DNA of 8,344 nt from a bacterium. GTDB taxonomy: Bacteria > UBA9089 > CG2-30-40-21 > SBAY01. The position numbers and the translations under genes were made by a program. Shown here one piece after another: positions 1-5,567 of the stretch (position 1 is the first letter of the stretch; each line of letters starts with the position of its first letter). The stretch is from contig JBFLYA010000164.1 in the NCBI GenBank assembly GCA_040757115.1, positions 1 to 8,344 of the forward strand, read 5' to 3'. The notes below the pieces were generated by a model. The model was not told the origin of the DNA. It saw only the letters and a program-made list of their open reading frames with translations, and made no database searches.

Positions 1-136
1 TATCAAAATGCAAAATTACAAATCAAATTTCAAAGAGGAAGTAGCAGGGTTTCTCAAAGAGTTGGAGGAATTTGGTAATATCTTTGCTTCAAGTATTTTA
101 ACGCTGAAAGGAAAGAGATAATTTTACATTTTGATA
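1..136. repeat. Inverted repeat, 16-bp arms around a short ORF
   Basis: Bases 1-16 (TATCAAAATGCAAAAT) are the reverse complement of 121-136 with one mismatch. Similar words (GCAAAATGCAAAA on the minus strand) continue to about 172. AT-rich phrases of this kind look like dispersed intergenic repeats rather than a regulatory site. The left arm reaches the window edge, so its outer limit is unknown. Confidence 0.45.
2..121 (+). CDS. Possible C-terminal fragment or short ORF, unknown
   Basis: A reading frame is open from the left edge and ends with TAA at 119-121. From its only ATG (position 8) it would give 37 residues, ending in an amphipathic helix-like stretch (EEVAGFLKELEEFGNIFASS) and a basic tail. 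I do not recognise a family, and no Shine-Dalgarno sequence is visible within the window. The first 16 bases are the left arm of an inverted repeat whose right arm starts at the stop codon. The frame could therefore be the end of a real gene that enters from outside, or a chance ORF inside a small repeat element. I cannot decide between these. Confidence 0.22.
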   Translation: MKMQNYKSNFKEEVAGFLKELEEFGNIFASSILTLKGKR

Positions 137-284
137 TGTAATTTTTATATTTGCTTTTTGCATTTTGCTCTTTGGAGGAAATCCCTTTTGGACACCAAAT
201 CTGCATAGATTTCACGATTAGAGTTATTTTCAGACACCACCGATTTTCTGACCTCTATCCTCTAACTGCGGTAAAGTGATAAAA

Positions 285-653
285 ATGGATATATTCAAAT
301 TAGCTGATTTAGTCAGAACTCAAGAAACTGTTCAAAAAGAACCTGATACCTTTAAACGAAAACCTGCTCCTGAAATATCTTTTGAAGAGGCAATTAAACA
401 TCCAAAAGAATTTGCTCCGACAAAAGGTCAGGAAACGGTTATCTCTAAAGGTGAGGATAAACTTACTTTATCTGCAGAAGGTAAAACTGCCTACGAAATA
501 ACTAAACTTATCCTTGCTGTATTAAAAACTGAAGATATAAGAGAAGATAAGGTTATGATGGCAAAGGAATTATTAAATACAGGTCGCCTTTTAACCCGCC
601 AGGGTATATTGGAAATAACTGCCAGGAAGTTAATTAAAGGCATAGGAATCTGA
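285..653 (+). CDS. FlgM-like anti-sigma-28 factor
   Basis: The protein is 122 residues from the ATG at 285; an in-frame GTG at 276 would add three. The C-terminal half matches the FlgM pattern: a DKLTLSAEGK segment (about residues 58-67), a helix, then DIREDKV (84-90), a helix and GRLLTRQGILEITARKLI, which parallels the usual IREEKV / SGxYxVD / IAEKLL series. FlgM binds and inhibits the flagellar sigma factor FliA (sigma-28) in the cytoplasm until the hook-basal body can export it. The first 55 or so residues are charged and proline-containing, likely disordered, and make the protein longer than the usual FlgM of about 90-100 residues. No other flagellar gene is in the window. The Shine-Dalgarno sequence is weak. 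The assignment rests on motif resemblance only. Confidence 0.5.
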   Translation: MDIFKLADLVRTQETVQKEPDTFKRKPAPEISFEEAIKHPKEFAPTKGQETVISKGEDKLTLSAEGKTAYEITKLILAVLKTEDIREDKVMMAKELLNTGRLLTRQGILEITARKLIKGIGI

Positions 654-706
654 AATCTGACACTAATCTTTCTTTGTCATTATTTAATTAGTAACTATAT
701 GCCTTT
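636..706 (+). terminator. Possible long-loop hairpin after the FlgM-like gene
   Basis: AAAGGCATA (636-644) pairs perfectly with TATGCCTTT (698-706), and an inner pair ACTAAT (662-667) with ATTAGT (687-692) extends the structure. The left arm overlaps the last codons of the upstream gene. A T-run follows only later (722-727). This may help 3' end formation but it is not a classical intrinsic terminator. Confidence 0.28.
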
Positions 707-789
707 CTAAAAAACTCCTTATTTTTTCGTAACTATTCAGCCAGTGATTGACACGGATTAACACAGATTGACACGGATAAATAGCAAAG

Positions 790-848
790 GGCAGAAGGCA
801 GAGGGCAGAAGGCAGAGGGCAGAGGAGACAGAAGACAGAGGTCAGAGG
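790..848. repeat. Heptamer array, unit GGCAGAR, purine-rich strand
   Basis: Five units of GGCAGAA/GGCAGAG are in perfect 7-bp register from 790 to 824. After a one-base shift come degenerate units (AGACAGA twice, then GGTCAGA) to about 848. One strand is almost all purine apart from the regular C. It sits inside the inverted-repeat element. Confidence 0.75.
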
Positions 849-856
849 CGGATTAT

Positions 857-872
857 CCCCCGCTGGCGGGGG
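857..872. repeat. GC-rich hairpin
   Basis: CCCCCG (857-862) pairs with CGGGGG (867-872) around a four-base loop. It is strongly GC-rich compared with the AT-rich surroundings, which suggests it belongs to an inserted repeat. It lies within the MITE-like element and is followed by a further G-run (876-880). Confidence 0.6.
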
Positions 873-923
873 TTAGGGGGTAGAAATTTCCTCCACTGAC
901 ACAGATGAAATCAGGCTCGGGGC

Positions 924-942
924 ACCCATGCAGAGCATGGGT
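924..942. repeat. Hairpin ACCCATGC-AGA-GCATGGGT
   Basis: An 8-bp perfect stem with a three-base loop, embedded in a GC-rich segment (914-960) unlike the neighbouring DNA. It looks like a REP-type palindromic unit nested in the larger element. Confidence 0.6.
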
Positions 943-960
943 CGTGCGCCTACCAGCCTT

Positions 961-995
961 CCCGAGTCCCGAACCCCGAGTCCCGAGTCCCGATT
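961..995. repeat. Heptamer array, unit CCCGAGT, five copies
   Basis: Five contiguous 7-bp units (CCCGAGT, CCCGAAC, CCCGAGT, CCCGAGT, CCCGATT) in exact register. This resembles the short tandemly repeated (STRR) heptamers described in filamentous cyanobacteria, such as the CCCCAGT-like class. It is the second heptamer array inside the MITE-like element. Confidence 0.8.
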
Positions 996-1129
996 TTCAG
1001 AAGAACCCTTCAGCCTAATTACGGACACGGAAAACGGACATGGATTATGAATTTTCAGTGTTTCATCCGTGTCCATCAGTGGCTGAATAGTTACAAAAAT
1101 CCTTGACTTCTATATGGTAGTCTAACCCA

Positions 1130-1681
1130 TTATCCCCTAATCCATAAATTTCTGCTAATTAAGATAATCCCGGCTAAAATGGCTAAAAAGGTCAAATGCT
1201 CACTATTGCCTTTTACCTGTTCAAAACTCCATTTTTTTATCGCTTTGCCTTCTGGACGGTATGGAGTTAATTTGGGGATAAGATTGGGGACCTGTTTTGC
1301 GTAGGCAATGTATTCTTCCCCGAATATCTTTTCTAATCGAGAACCTTCTTTTTCTAGTTTATAAGGAAGATACTGAAAGAAAAAAACGGTTAATCCAAAG
1401 GCAAGGATGTAGAAATTATAAGCACACAGGCACATACCAATTATCACCAGGAGTGTGCCTATGTAAAGTGGATTTTTGACATAGGCGTAAGGTCCGGTGA
1501 TGGTCAAGGATTTATCCTTTTTCAGGTGACCGGCTGCCCAAAACCGAATTGTCTCTCCCACTGAAACTATCACTACGCCAATTAAAAAAGGCACAGGTCG
1601 TGCTTCAGAAAAGATAATTAAAAGAAGAGCAATGATACAAGAAAATATTTGTTTGATAGTTATATTTTTTAGTGAAACCAT
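1130..1681 (-). CDS. ICMT/PEMT-type membrane methyltransferase
   Basis: A 183-residue integral membrane protein of the isoprenylcysteine carboxyl methyltransferase / phospholipid methyltransferase superfamily. The diagnostic pieces are GPYAYVKNPLYIG (residues 63-75), then KLEKEGSRLEKIFGEEYIAYAKQVP (two parts, about 108-132), which form the S-adenosylmethionine site in this fold. Hydrophobic segments lie at about 9-25, 30-48, 74-105 (a helical hairpin) and 162-178; the last is an additional C-terminal helix. Bacterial members act on largely unknown lipid or small hydrophobic substrates, so a specific reaction cannot be named. The ATG at 1681 has no Shine-Dalgarno sequence and lies about eight bases from the expected transcription start. 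The gene is alone in its transcript, 322 bp from its upstream neighbour. Confidence 0.8.
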   Translation of the reverse strand: MVSLKNITIKQIFSCIIALLLIIFSEARPVPFLIGVVIVSVGETIRFWAAGHLKKDKSLTITGPYAYVKNPLYIGTLLVIIGMCLCAYNFYILAFGLTVFFFQYLPYKLEKEGSRLEKIFGEEYIAYAKQVPNLIPKLTPYRPEGKAIKKWSFEQVKGNSEHLTFLAILAGIILISRNLWIRG

Positions 1682-1695
1682 ATCTTTTAGAATTA

Positions 1696-1725
1696 AGTAT
1701 ACTATAAGATTCTAAAGTTAGTCAA
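1696..1725 (-). promoter_or_regulatory. Sigma-70-type promoter for the methyltransferase gene
   Basis: On the minus strand, TTGACT (1725-1720) and TATACT (1701-1696) are separated by 18 bp, each one base off consensus. Transcription should begin near 1689, giving a leader of only about eight bases before the ATG at 1681. An inverted repeat AAAGTTAGT (1714-1722) / ACTAACTTT (1763-1771) overlaps the -35 box and could be an operator, but this is speculative. Confidence 0.55.
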
Positions 1726-1800
1726 CAAAATTTCGACCTGTGCAGTTAGCAATAATCTGACAACTAACTTTTGCACGAAAATATCTATCACTTTCTCAAT

Positions 1801-1962
1801 AAACATATCGCTCCTACGGAGCTAATTTGATGTTGAGACGATAAATCTATAAACATTTCGCCCTTACAGGGCTGAATATATTTTTAAACTCCGTTAGGAG
1901 TGATATATTTGTAGACTATGATAATCCTTAAAGAATTCAGCTCCGTAGGAGCGAAATGTTTA
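1801..1962. repeat. Four-copy palindromic repeat cluster in nested mirror order
   Basis: Copies lie at 1801-1826 and 1851-1877 in one orientation and at about 1888-1910 and 1935-1962 in the other. The consensus is about AAACATTTCGCTCCTACGG followed by AGCTGAAT. Each copy has its own small palindrome such as GCTCC-TAC-GGAGC, or CTCCGTTAGGAG in the third copy. The order forward-forward-reverse-reverse means copy 1 can pair with 4 and copy 2 with 3, giving one large cruciform or RNA hairpin. It lies between the end of the radical SAM gene and the methyltransferase promoter and might stop transcription of the operon. The rest of this 1682-2003 gap holds the promoter region and no gene. Confidence 0.7.
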
Positions 1963-2003
1963 ACTTAATTTAACTGACCAATTACACACCTGCGGAGTTT
2001 ATC

Positions 2004-4541
2004 CTATAGAGGAGAATGCGAATTTCCAAAATTATCTTTATAGAATTGGTCAACCCGGCTAATATTCTCCACTTGTTTTTCTTCTCCTAACAATGCCTGT
2101 AAGAACTCCGGGAACTTTACTGTTTTCCCATTATCTACTTTAAAACAAACTAATAACTCATTTGGTTCATTTGCAGTGATTTGGTCGATAAACTGGCGGA
2201 TATTTAGCTCTTTGCCTTCTCTAAAACTTAAGATTTCCTCTTTTGCCAGAAATTCTTCAATCTTTGATTTTGAGATACATTCTTTTAGTTGTATTTTGTA
2301 GACTAATCGATTGATAAGAGAAGTTAAAGATTGACAATTAGTTGCGACAAAACCTGCTTGCAGGATTTTTATTCCTTCGGGTAAAGTTTGATTGAGTTGC
2401 AGGATTAATTCATCCAACTTTATCGGTCGATATAAATCTAAATCCGCATACTCTGCCTGACTACTTATTCCTACGGCTAATGCGTGTGAAAGGGAAAGTT
2501 TTGGATGAGGATTATAGCCCTGAGTCATCGCCACAGGAATATTTGCCCTTCGCATCGCCCGCATTAAAACCCGCATCAGGTCTAAATGGGAGATATATTG
2601 CACATCCCCTTTTTTGGTGAACTTAATCCTTACCCTTAGTTTGGTAACTGGTAATTGGTAATTGGTAATTGGTAACTGGTGATTGGTAACTGGTGATTGG
2701 TAATTGGTGATTGGCAACTGGTATTTTGGCTCTGTGCTCTGATAAGTGCATTCTTTTTCCAGACCACATTGATTGCATTTTTGAGTTTCTCTACAATCTG
2801 GAGTTTCCTCTCCTTTAATTGCCTTTTGGTATTCTTGCCAGAGAAAATCTTTAGTTACGCCTGCATCAATATGGTTCCAGGGTAGAATGTCATTAAAATC
2901 CATTGGTCTATTCGCATAAAACATCGGGTTGATATTCATCGTTTCAAATGCCTTCTGCCATTTGTCAAAGTCAAAATACTCGTTCCAGCCATCAAATTTA
3001 CACCCTGATTCATAAGCCTTTAATAACACCGCTCCTAATCTGCGGTCGCCTTTTGAGAAGACTGCCTCTAAAAAACTTAAATTTGTATCATGCCAGCTAA
3101 TTTCTATTTTTTCCCCTGGCAATTTATCAAGGAGATAATGTTGTCTGGCGATTAATTCCTCTTTGGGCAATTGTCCACACCATTGAAATGGTGTATGCGG
3201 TTTTGGGACATAAGAAGATAGGCTTATCTTTAGATTATGTCTGCCTTTACAAATCTTATTTATTTTATAAATAATATCAATAATTCCATCTAAATCCTCA
3301 TAATTTTCGAGTGGCAAACCAATTATGAAATAGAGTTTCACCCCGCGCCAACCTGCTTGAAATATAGACTGAATGGCATTAGTTAGTTCTTCAAGCATCA
3401 CTTTTTTATTAATTACCTTTTGCATCTTTGAAGTGCCTACCTCCGGGACAAGCGTCAGACCCGTAGGTTTGATTTTAGACAGGATAGATGAAATTTCCGT
3501 GATAGGTGGTTTTACCCGTAAAGAAGGTAAGGATAAACTTACACTATTGCCAAATTGTGTATGGAGACAATTGACTAAATTTAAAATATAAGAATACTGC
3601 GAGGTGCTCAAAGAGCCCAATGATAATTCTTCATAGCCGGTGTTAGAGATAAGTTCAGTAGCCTGATTCAAGAGGCAAGATACCGACCTTTCCCGAAGTG
3701 GACGATAGACCATTCCAGCATGACAAAATCGACAGCCTTGCGTGCAACCTCGTTGAATCTCTAATGATGCCCGGTCATGAACAATATTCATAAAGGGAAT
3801 GATTTGTTTAATTGGGAATTTTGCATTATCAAGGTTTTTAATAATACGCTTTTTGATTTTTTCAGGGACATCGGCTATTTTTGGACTAAATTTTTTAATC
3901 CGTCTATCTCTATCATAATCTACCTGATAAAAAGAAGGGACATACACGCCTTCTATTTTACTTAAAGCGAGTAAAAGGGCTGATTTTGATTTATGCCGAT
4001 TTTGTTTATAAACCTCGATTAATTCAAGGATAATTTCTTCTCCATCACCAATGCAGAATAAATCAATAAAATCAGCTAACGGTTCCGGGTTAAAAGTTAG
4101 AGGACCACCCGCAATAACTAATGGAAATTGTTTATTGCGGGAAGAAGCAAGAAGAGGGATTTGGGCTAAATCAAGCATATTCAGGATATTCGTATAGGTC
4201 AATTCATATTGTAGGCTAAATCCCAGAATATCAAAATCTTTAATGGGTAGTCGTGATTCAAGGCTAAAAAGCAGGATAGCGTTTTTCCGCATTACTTCCT
4301 GTGCATCAAACCACGGGGTATAGACCCGTTCTGCGGATACATCCTCCACATCATTAAGTATCTGATAAAGAATCTTCAGACCCAGATGAGACATCCCGAT
4401 TTCATAAACATCCGGAAAGGCTAAGGCTACTTTTACCGACACCTTTGCCCAATCCTTATGAATGCTATTAACTTCATTTCCTAAGTATCGCGTCGGTTTG
4501 GATACTTGGGTTAGTAAAGGGGTTATATCAATTTTATTCAT
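2004..4541 (-). CDS. Radical SAM protein (TIGR03960-like) fused to DUF2344 (TIGR03936)
   Basis: 845 residues. The N-terminal 200 or so residues carry the family segment FPDVYEIGMSHLGLKILYQI (43-61) and a Rossmann-like stretch ending in PLVIAGGPLTFNPEPLADF and GDGEE. The radical SAM core follows, with CTQGCRFC (C266, C270, C273) to bind a 4Fe-4S cluster, TLVPEVGTSKMQKVINKK (363-380) and YFIIGLPLE. A Cys cluster C583, C589, C592, C598 may bind metal. Residues 607-634 are four 7-residue repeats (consensus YQLPITN) encoded by a DNA heptamer array. From about 635 the DUF2344 domain runs to the end (YISHLDL, GYNPHPKLSLSHALAVG). The fusion is common in bacteria, but its reaction is unknown. It lies 27 bp after the zinc-ribbon gene, the last gene of the operon, with a weak ribosome site. 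Confidence 0.85.
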   Translation of the reverse strand: MNKIDITPLLTQVSKPTRYLGNEVNSIHKDWAKVSVKVALAFPDVYEIGMSHLGLKILYQILNDVEDVSAERVYTPWFDAQEVMRKNAILLFSLESRLPIKDFDILGFSLQYELTYTNILNMLDLAQIPLLASSRNKQFPLVIAGGPLTFNPEPLADFIDLFCIGDGEEIILELIEVYKQNRHKSKSALLLALSKIEGVYVPSFYQVDYDRDRRIKKFSPKIADVPEKIKKRIIKNLDNAKFPIKQIIPFMNIVHDRASLEIQRGCTQGCRFCHAGMVYRPLRERSVSCLLNQATELISNTGYEELSLGSLSTSQYSYILNLVNCLHTQFGNSVSLSLPSLRVKPPITEISSILSKIKPTGLTLVPEVGTSKMQKVINKKVMLEELTNAIQSIFQAGWRGVKLYFIIGLPLENYEDLDGIIDIIYKINKICKGRHNLKISLSSYVPKPHTPFQWCGQLPKEELIARQHYLLDKLPGEKIEISWHDTNLSFLEAVFSKGDRRLGAVLLKAYESGCKFDGWNEYFDFDKWQKAFETMNINPMFYANRPMDFNDILPWNHIDAGVTKDFLWQEYQKAIKGEETPDCRETQKCNQCGLEKECTYQSTEPKYQLPITNYQSPVTNHQLPITNYQLPVTKLRVRIKFTKKGDVQYISHLDLMRVLMRAMRRANIPVAMTQGYNPHPKLSLSHALAVGISSQAEYADLDLYRPIKLDELILQLNQTLPEGIKILQAGFVATNCQSLTSLINRLVYKIQLKECISKSKIEEFLAKEEILSFREGKELNIRQFIDQITANEPNELLVCFKVDNGKTVKFPEFLQALLGEEKQVENISRVDQFYKDNFGNSHSPL
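2641..2724 (-). repeat. Heptamer array (TTGGTAA type), 12 units, in-frame inside a gene
   Basis: Twelve contiguous 7-bp units of TTGGTAA, CTGGTAA, CTGGTGA and similar on the + strand (last unit CTGGTAT) span 84 bp. The array is coding on the minus strand. Three units equal 21 bp, so the protein repeats every seven residues four times (residues 607-634). It falls exactly between the radical SAM half and DUF2344. A 14-bp piece of the same repeat (GTTACCAATCACCA) occurs in opposite orientation at 4555-4568. Confidence 0.9.
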
Positions 4542-4554
4542 AATTAATTAGATG

Positions 4555-4568
4555 GTTACCAATCACCA
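4555..4568. repeat. Short solitary copy of the TTGGTAA-type heptamer repeat
   Basis: GTTACCAATCACCA is the exact reverse complement of 2677-2690 in the intragenic array. It occupies the 27-bp gap between the zinc-ribbon gene stop and the radical SAM start, where a ribosome binding site would be expected. Confidence 0.5.
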
Positions 4569-4877
4569 TTACTTAAACATCTCTATAAATTTTCCAAAGA
4601 ATTTATGTTTATGTTCGTGTTCGCGTTTTTGGAGTTCTTCTAATTCACCTTTATCAAACCACAGCCCTTCGCATTTATCACATTTATCCAGCACAATTCC
4701 TTCTATATTAATGTGGTGCAATTCATGTCCACATTTTGGACAGTGCATAAAATGGAGTTCTTTTTGCTTTTCCTCTTCCGCTATCCTTTTCTTTTCTTTT
4801 GCCGTCTCGATTAAATCCTCTTCATGTTGTTTAAACCATTTATCTTCTTGTTCATGTTTTTCGACTTCTGATGACAT
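4569..4877 (-). CDS. zf-TFIIB zinc-ribbon protein
   Basis: 102 residues. Residues 1-43 are a highly charged Glu/Lys-rich helix, probably coiled coil. Residues 44-82 form the zinc ribbon of the zf-TFIIB family (PF13453): CPKCG at C46/C49, a short strand, then CDKCEGLWFDKGELEEL with C66/C69. The tail is His/Lys-rich and basic-aromatic. Such proteins are probably small zinc-binding adaptors; the name comes from resemblance to the TFIIB ribbon and does not imply a transcription role. The start at 4877 is fixed by a perfect AGGAGGTGA seven bases upstream. The first 67 bp overlap the end of the nucleotidyltransferase frame, implying translational coupling or a frameshift-fused product. Confidence 0.8.
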   Translation of the reverse strand: MSSEVEKHEQEDKWFKQHEEDLIETAKEKKRIAEEEKQKELHFMHCPKCGHELHHINIEGIVLDKCDKCEGLWFDKGELEELQKREHEHKHKFFGKFIEMFK

Positions 4878-5392
4878 AGTTTTTTCACCTCCTTTTTTTC
4901 CTGCTGTTGATGAATTTCCAGGATTGCTTCCATTTCTTTTATTATTGGTTCATCCTTTGGGCGTCTTATTGCCTTCTTGGACTTAATTAATCCCTCGACG
5001 GTTAAAACAGAACAGGGCATTCCATAGATTTCTATAATCTCAGAATATTGGACTACATCTTCATAATTGCCAATTCCTTGCACCTCTCCTAATATATCAA
5101 TATCTCCAATATCGGTTGAAAAGGTAAAATTCAATCCTATGTGGAGTGTTTTCACATCAAAGATAAAAGGTAAATCTTTTGGGGCTCCTCTTAAATACGG
5201 ATGGAATGGAGCAAGTGCTTTTATGATATTTTCTAAATTCTCTTTGTCTCTGGCATAACAAATATCAATATCATAAGTTGGATATGCAGAACCCTGTACC
5301 ACCGCGGCGCGTCCCCCAATTAGAACAAAATGGACATTTTGATTTTTTAGCGTTGTTAATATTCTTTTAAAATTTAGCATGTTTTTTTTCAC
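4811..5392 (-). CDS. DUF6036/MNT-like nucleotidyltransferase
   Basis: 193 residues from a GTG at 5392 (AAGGA six bases upstream); an ATG at 5380 is an equally possible start. The nucleotidyltransferase fold is visible: FVLIGGRAAVVQG (22-34), then YDIDICYARD with catalytic D41 and D43, and GDIDILGEV with a third acidic residue near D97. The C-terminal half ends the domain with VLTVEGLIKSKKAIRRPKDE (129-148), typical of this group. Members probably transfer nucleotides to a protein or RNA partner and some act as antitoxins; the target here is unknown. The frame overlaps the 66-residue gene upstream and runs 67 bp into the zinc-ribbon gene. The last 26 residues look like off-frame sequence. Loss of one A in the A7 run would instead end the protein neatly at a TGA before the next ATG. 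Confidence 0.75.
   Translation of the reverse strand: MKKNMLNFKRILTTLKNQNVHFVLIGGRAAVVQGSAYPTYDIDICYARDKENLENIIKALAPFHPYLRGAPKDLPFIFDVKTLHIGLNFTFSTDIGDIDILGEVQGIGNYEDVVQYSEIIEIYGMPCSVLTVEGLIKSKKAIRRPKDEPIIKEMEAILEIHQQQEKKEVKKLCHQKSKNMNKKINGLNNMKRI
4885..4893 (-). promoter_or_regulatory. Strong Shine-Dalgarno AGGAGGTGA for the zinc-ribbon gene
   Basis: It reads AGGAGGTGA on the minus strand with a seven-base spacer to the ATG at 4877. It is by far the best ribosome site in the window. It lies inside the upstream nucleotidyltransferase reading frame and directly abuts the A7 run at 4893-4899. Confidence 0.85.
4892..4898 (-). promoter_or_regulatory. A_AAA_AAG heptamer, possible -1 frameshift site
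   Basis: In the nucleotidyltransferase frame the codons GAA AAA AAG (residues 165-167) contain A_AAA_AAG in the register used by dnaX-type -1 slippage. A -1 shift enters the frame of the zinc-ribbon gene with no stop before its ATG, adding GGEKT as linker. No clear downstream stem-loop is seen, and the AGGAGGTGA lies downstream rather than upstream, so function is uncertain. Confidence 0.3.
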
Positions 5393-5567
5393 CGGCTTTC
5401 CTTAATTCTGCTATTTCTTTCAAGAAGTTGTCATGTCTTTTCATTCTTTGCGTTGGCGTCAGTGCCAGGGTGGAATACAGCAAAGTAACATCAAGCCCAT
5501 AATCTATTGCTTCCTGTATTGCGTTTTTAGTTTTATATTCACCATTTGCTTCTTTTATTTTATTCAT
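5367..5567 (-). CDS. Small helical partner protein of the nucleotidyltransferase
   Basis: 66 residues with no membrane segment. The core AIQEAIDYGLDVTLLYSTLA, then LTPTQRMKRHDNFLKEIAELRKAG, predicts two or three helices. Small proteins with an LTPxxRLxRHxxxLxxxxELRxAG pattern are, from memory, often encoded just before nucleotidyltransferases of this kind, so I read it as a real gene and a likely partner. The ATG at 5567 sits inside the last codons of the membrane protein gene (8-bp overlap, ATGAATAA), which implies translational coupling. Its 3' end overlaps the nucleotidyltransferase start by 14-26 bp depending on that start. Molecular function is unknown; an antitoxin or substrate role is only a guess. 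Confidence 0.7.
   Translation of the reverse strand: MNKIKEANGEYKTKNAIQEAIDYGLDVTLLYSTLALTPTQRMKRHDNFLKEIAELRKAGEKKHAKF

Larger units (their letters stand above)
729..1094. mobile_element. MITE-like non-autonomous element with 29-bp terminal inverted repeats
   Basis: The left end 729-757 (begins GTAACTATTCAGCCA) and right end 1066-1094 (ends TGGCTGAATAGTTAC) are inverted repeats matching at 27 of 29 positions. The roughly 366-bp interior carries no credible gene. It holds a GACACGGA-type near-tandem repeat (about 749-777), a purine-rich heptamer array, two strong hairpins and a second heptamer array. GGACACGG (1023-1030) also pairs with CCGTGTCC (1067-1074). The outside flanks share a T-rich stretch but no clear target-site duplication, so it may be an old or repeatedly invaded insertion. 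The + strand around 873-1076 is open in one minus-strand frame, but the predicted peptide is simply translated repeat. This element fills nearly all of the 654-1129 gene-free region. Confidence 0.6.

Noticed and set aside
790-995. CRISPR array
   Set aside because: Repeats are 7-bp tandem units with no spacers, and no cas gene is present.
873-1076. Minus-strand open frame of 67 codons
   Set aside because: It translates the heptamer array, hairpin and right terminal repeat of the MITE-like element; no domain and no ribosome site.
654-1129. tRNA or structured RNA gene in the GC-rich hairpin region
   Set aside because: The hairpins are simple palindromes within repeats; no cloverleaf or known riboswitch core could be traced.
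4552-4986. Plus-strand open frame of 144 codons
   Set aside because: It is antisense to the zinc-ribbon and nucleotidyltransferase genes, and its Ser/Phe/Cys-rich protein is the shadow of Lys/Glu-rich coding sequence.
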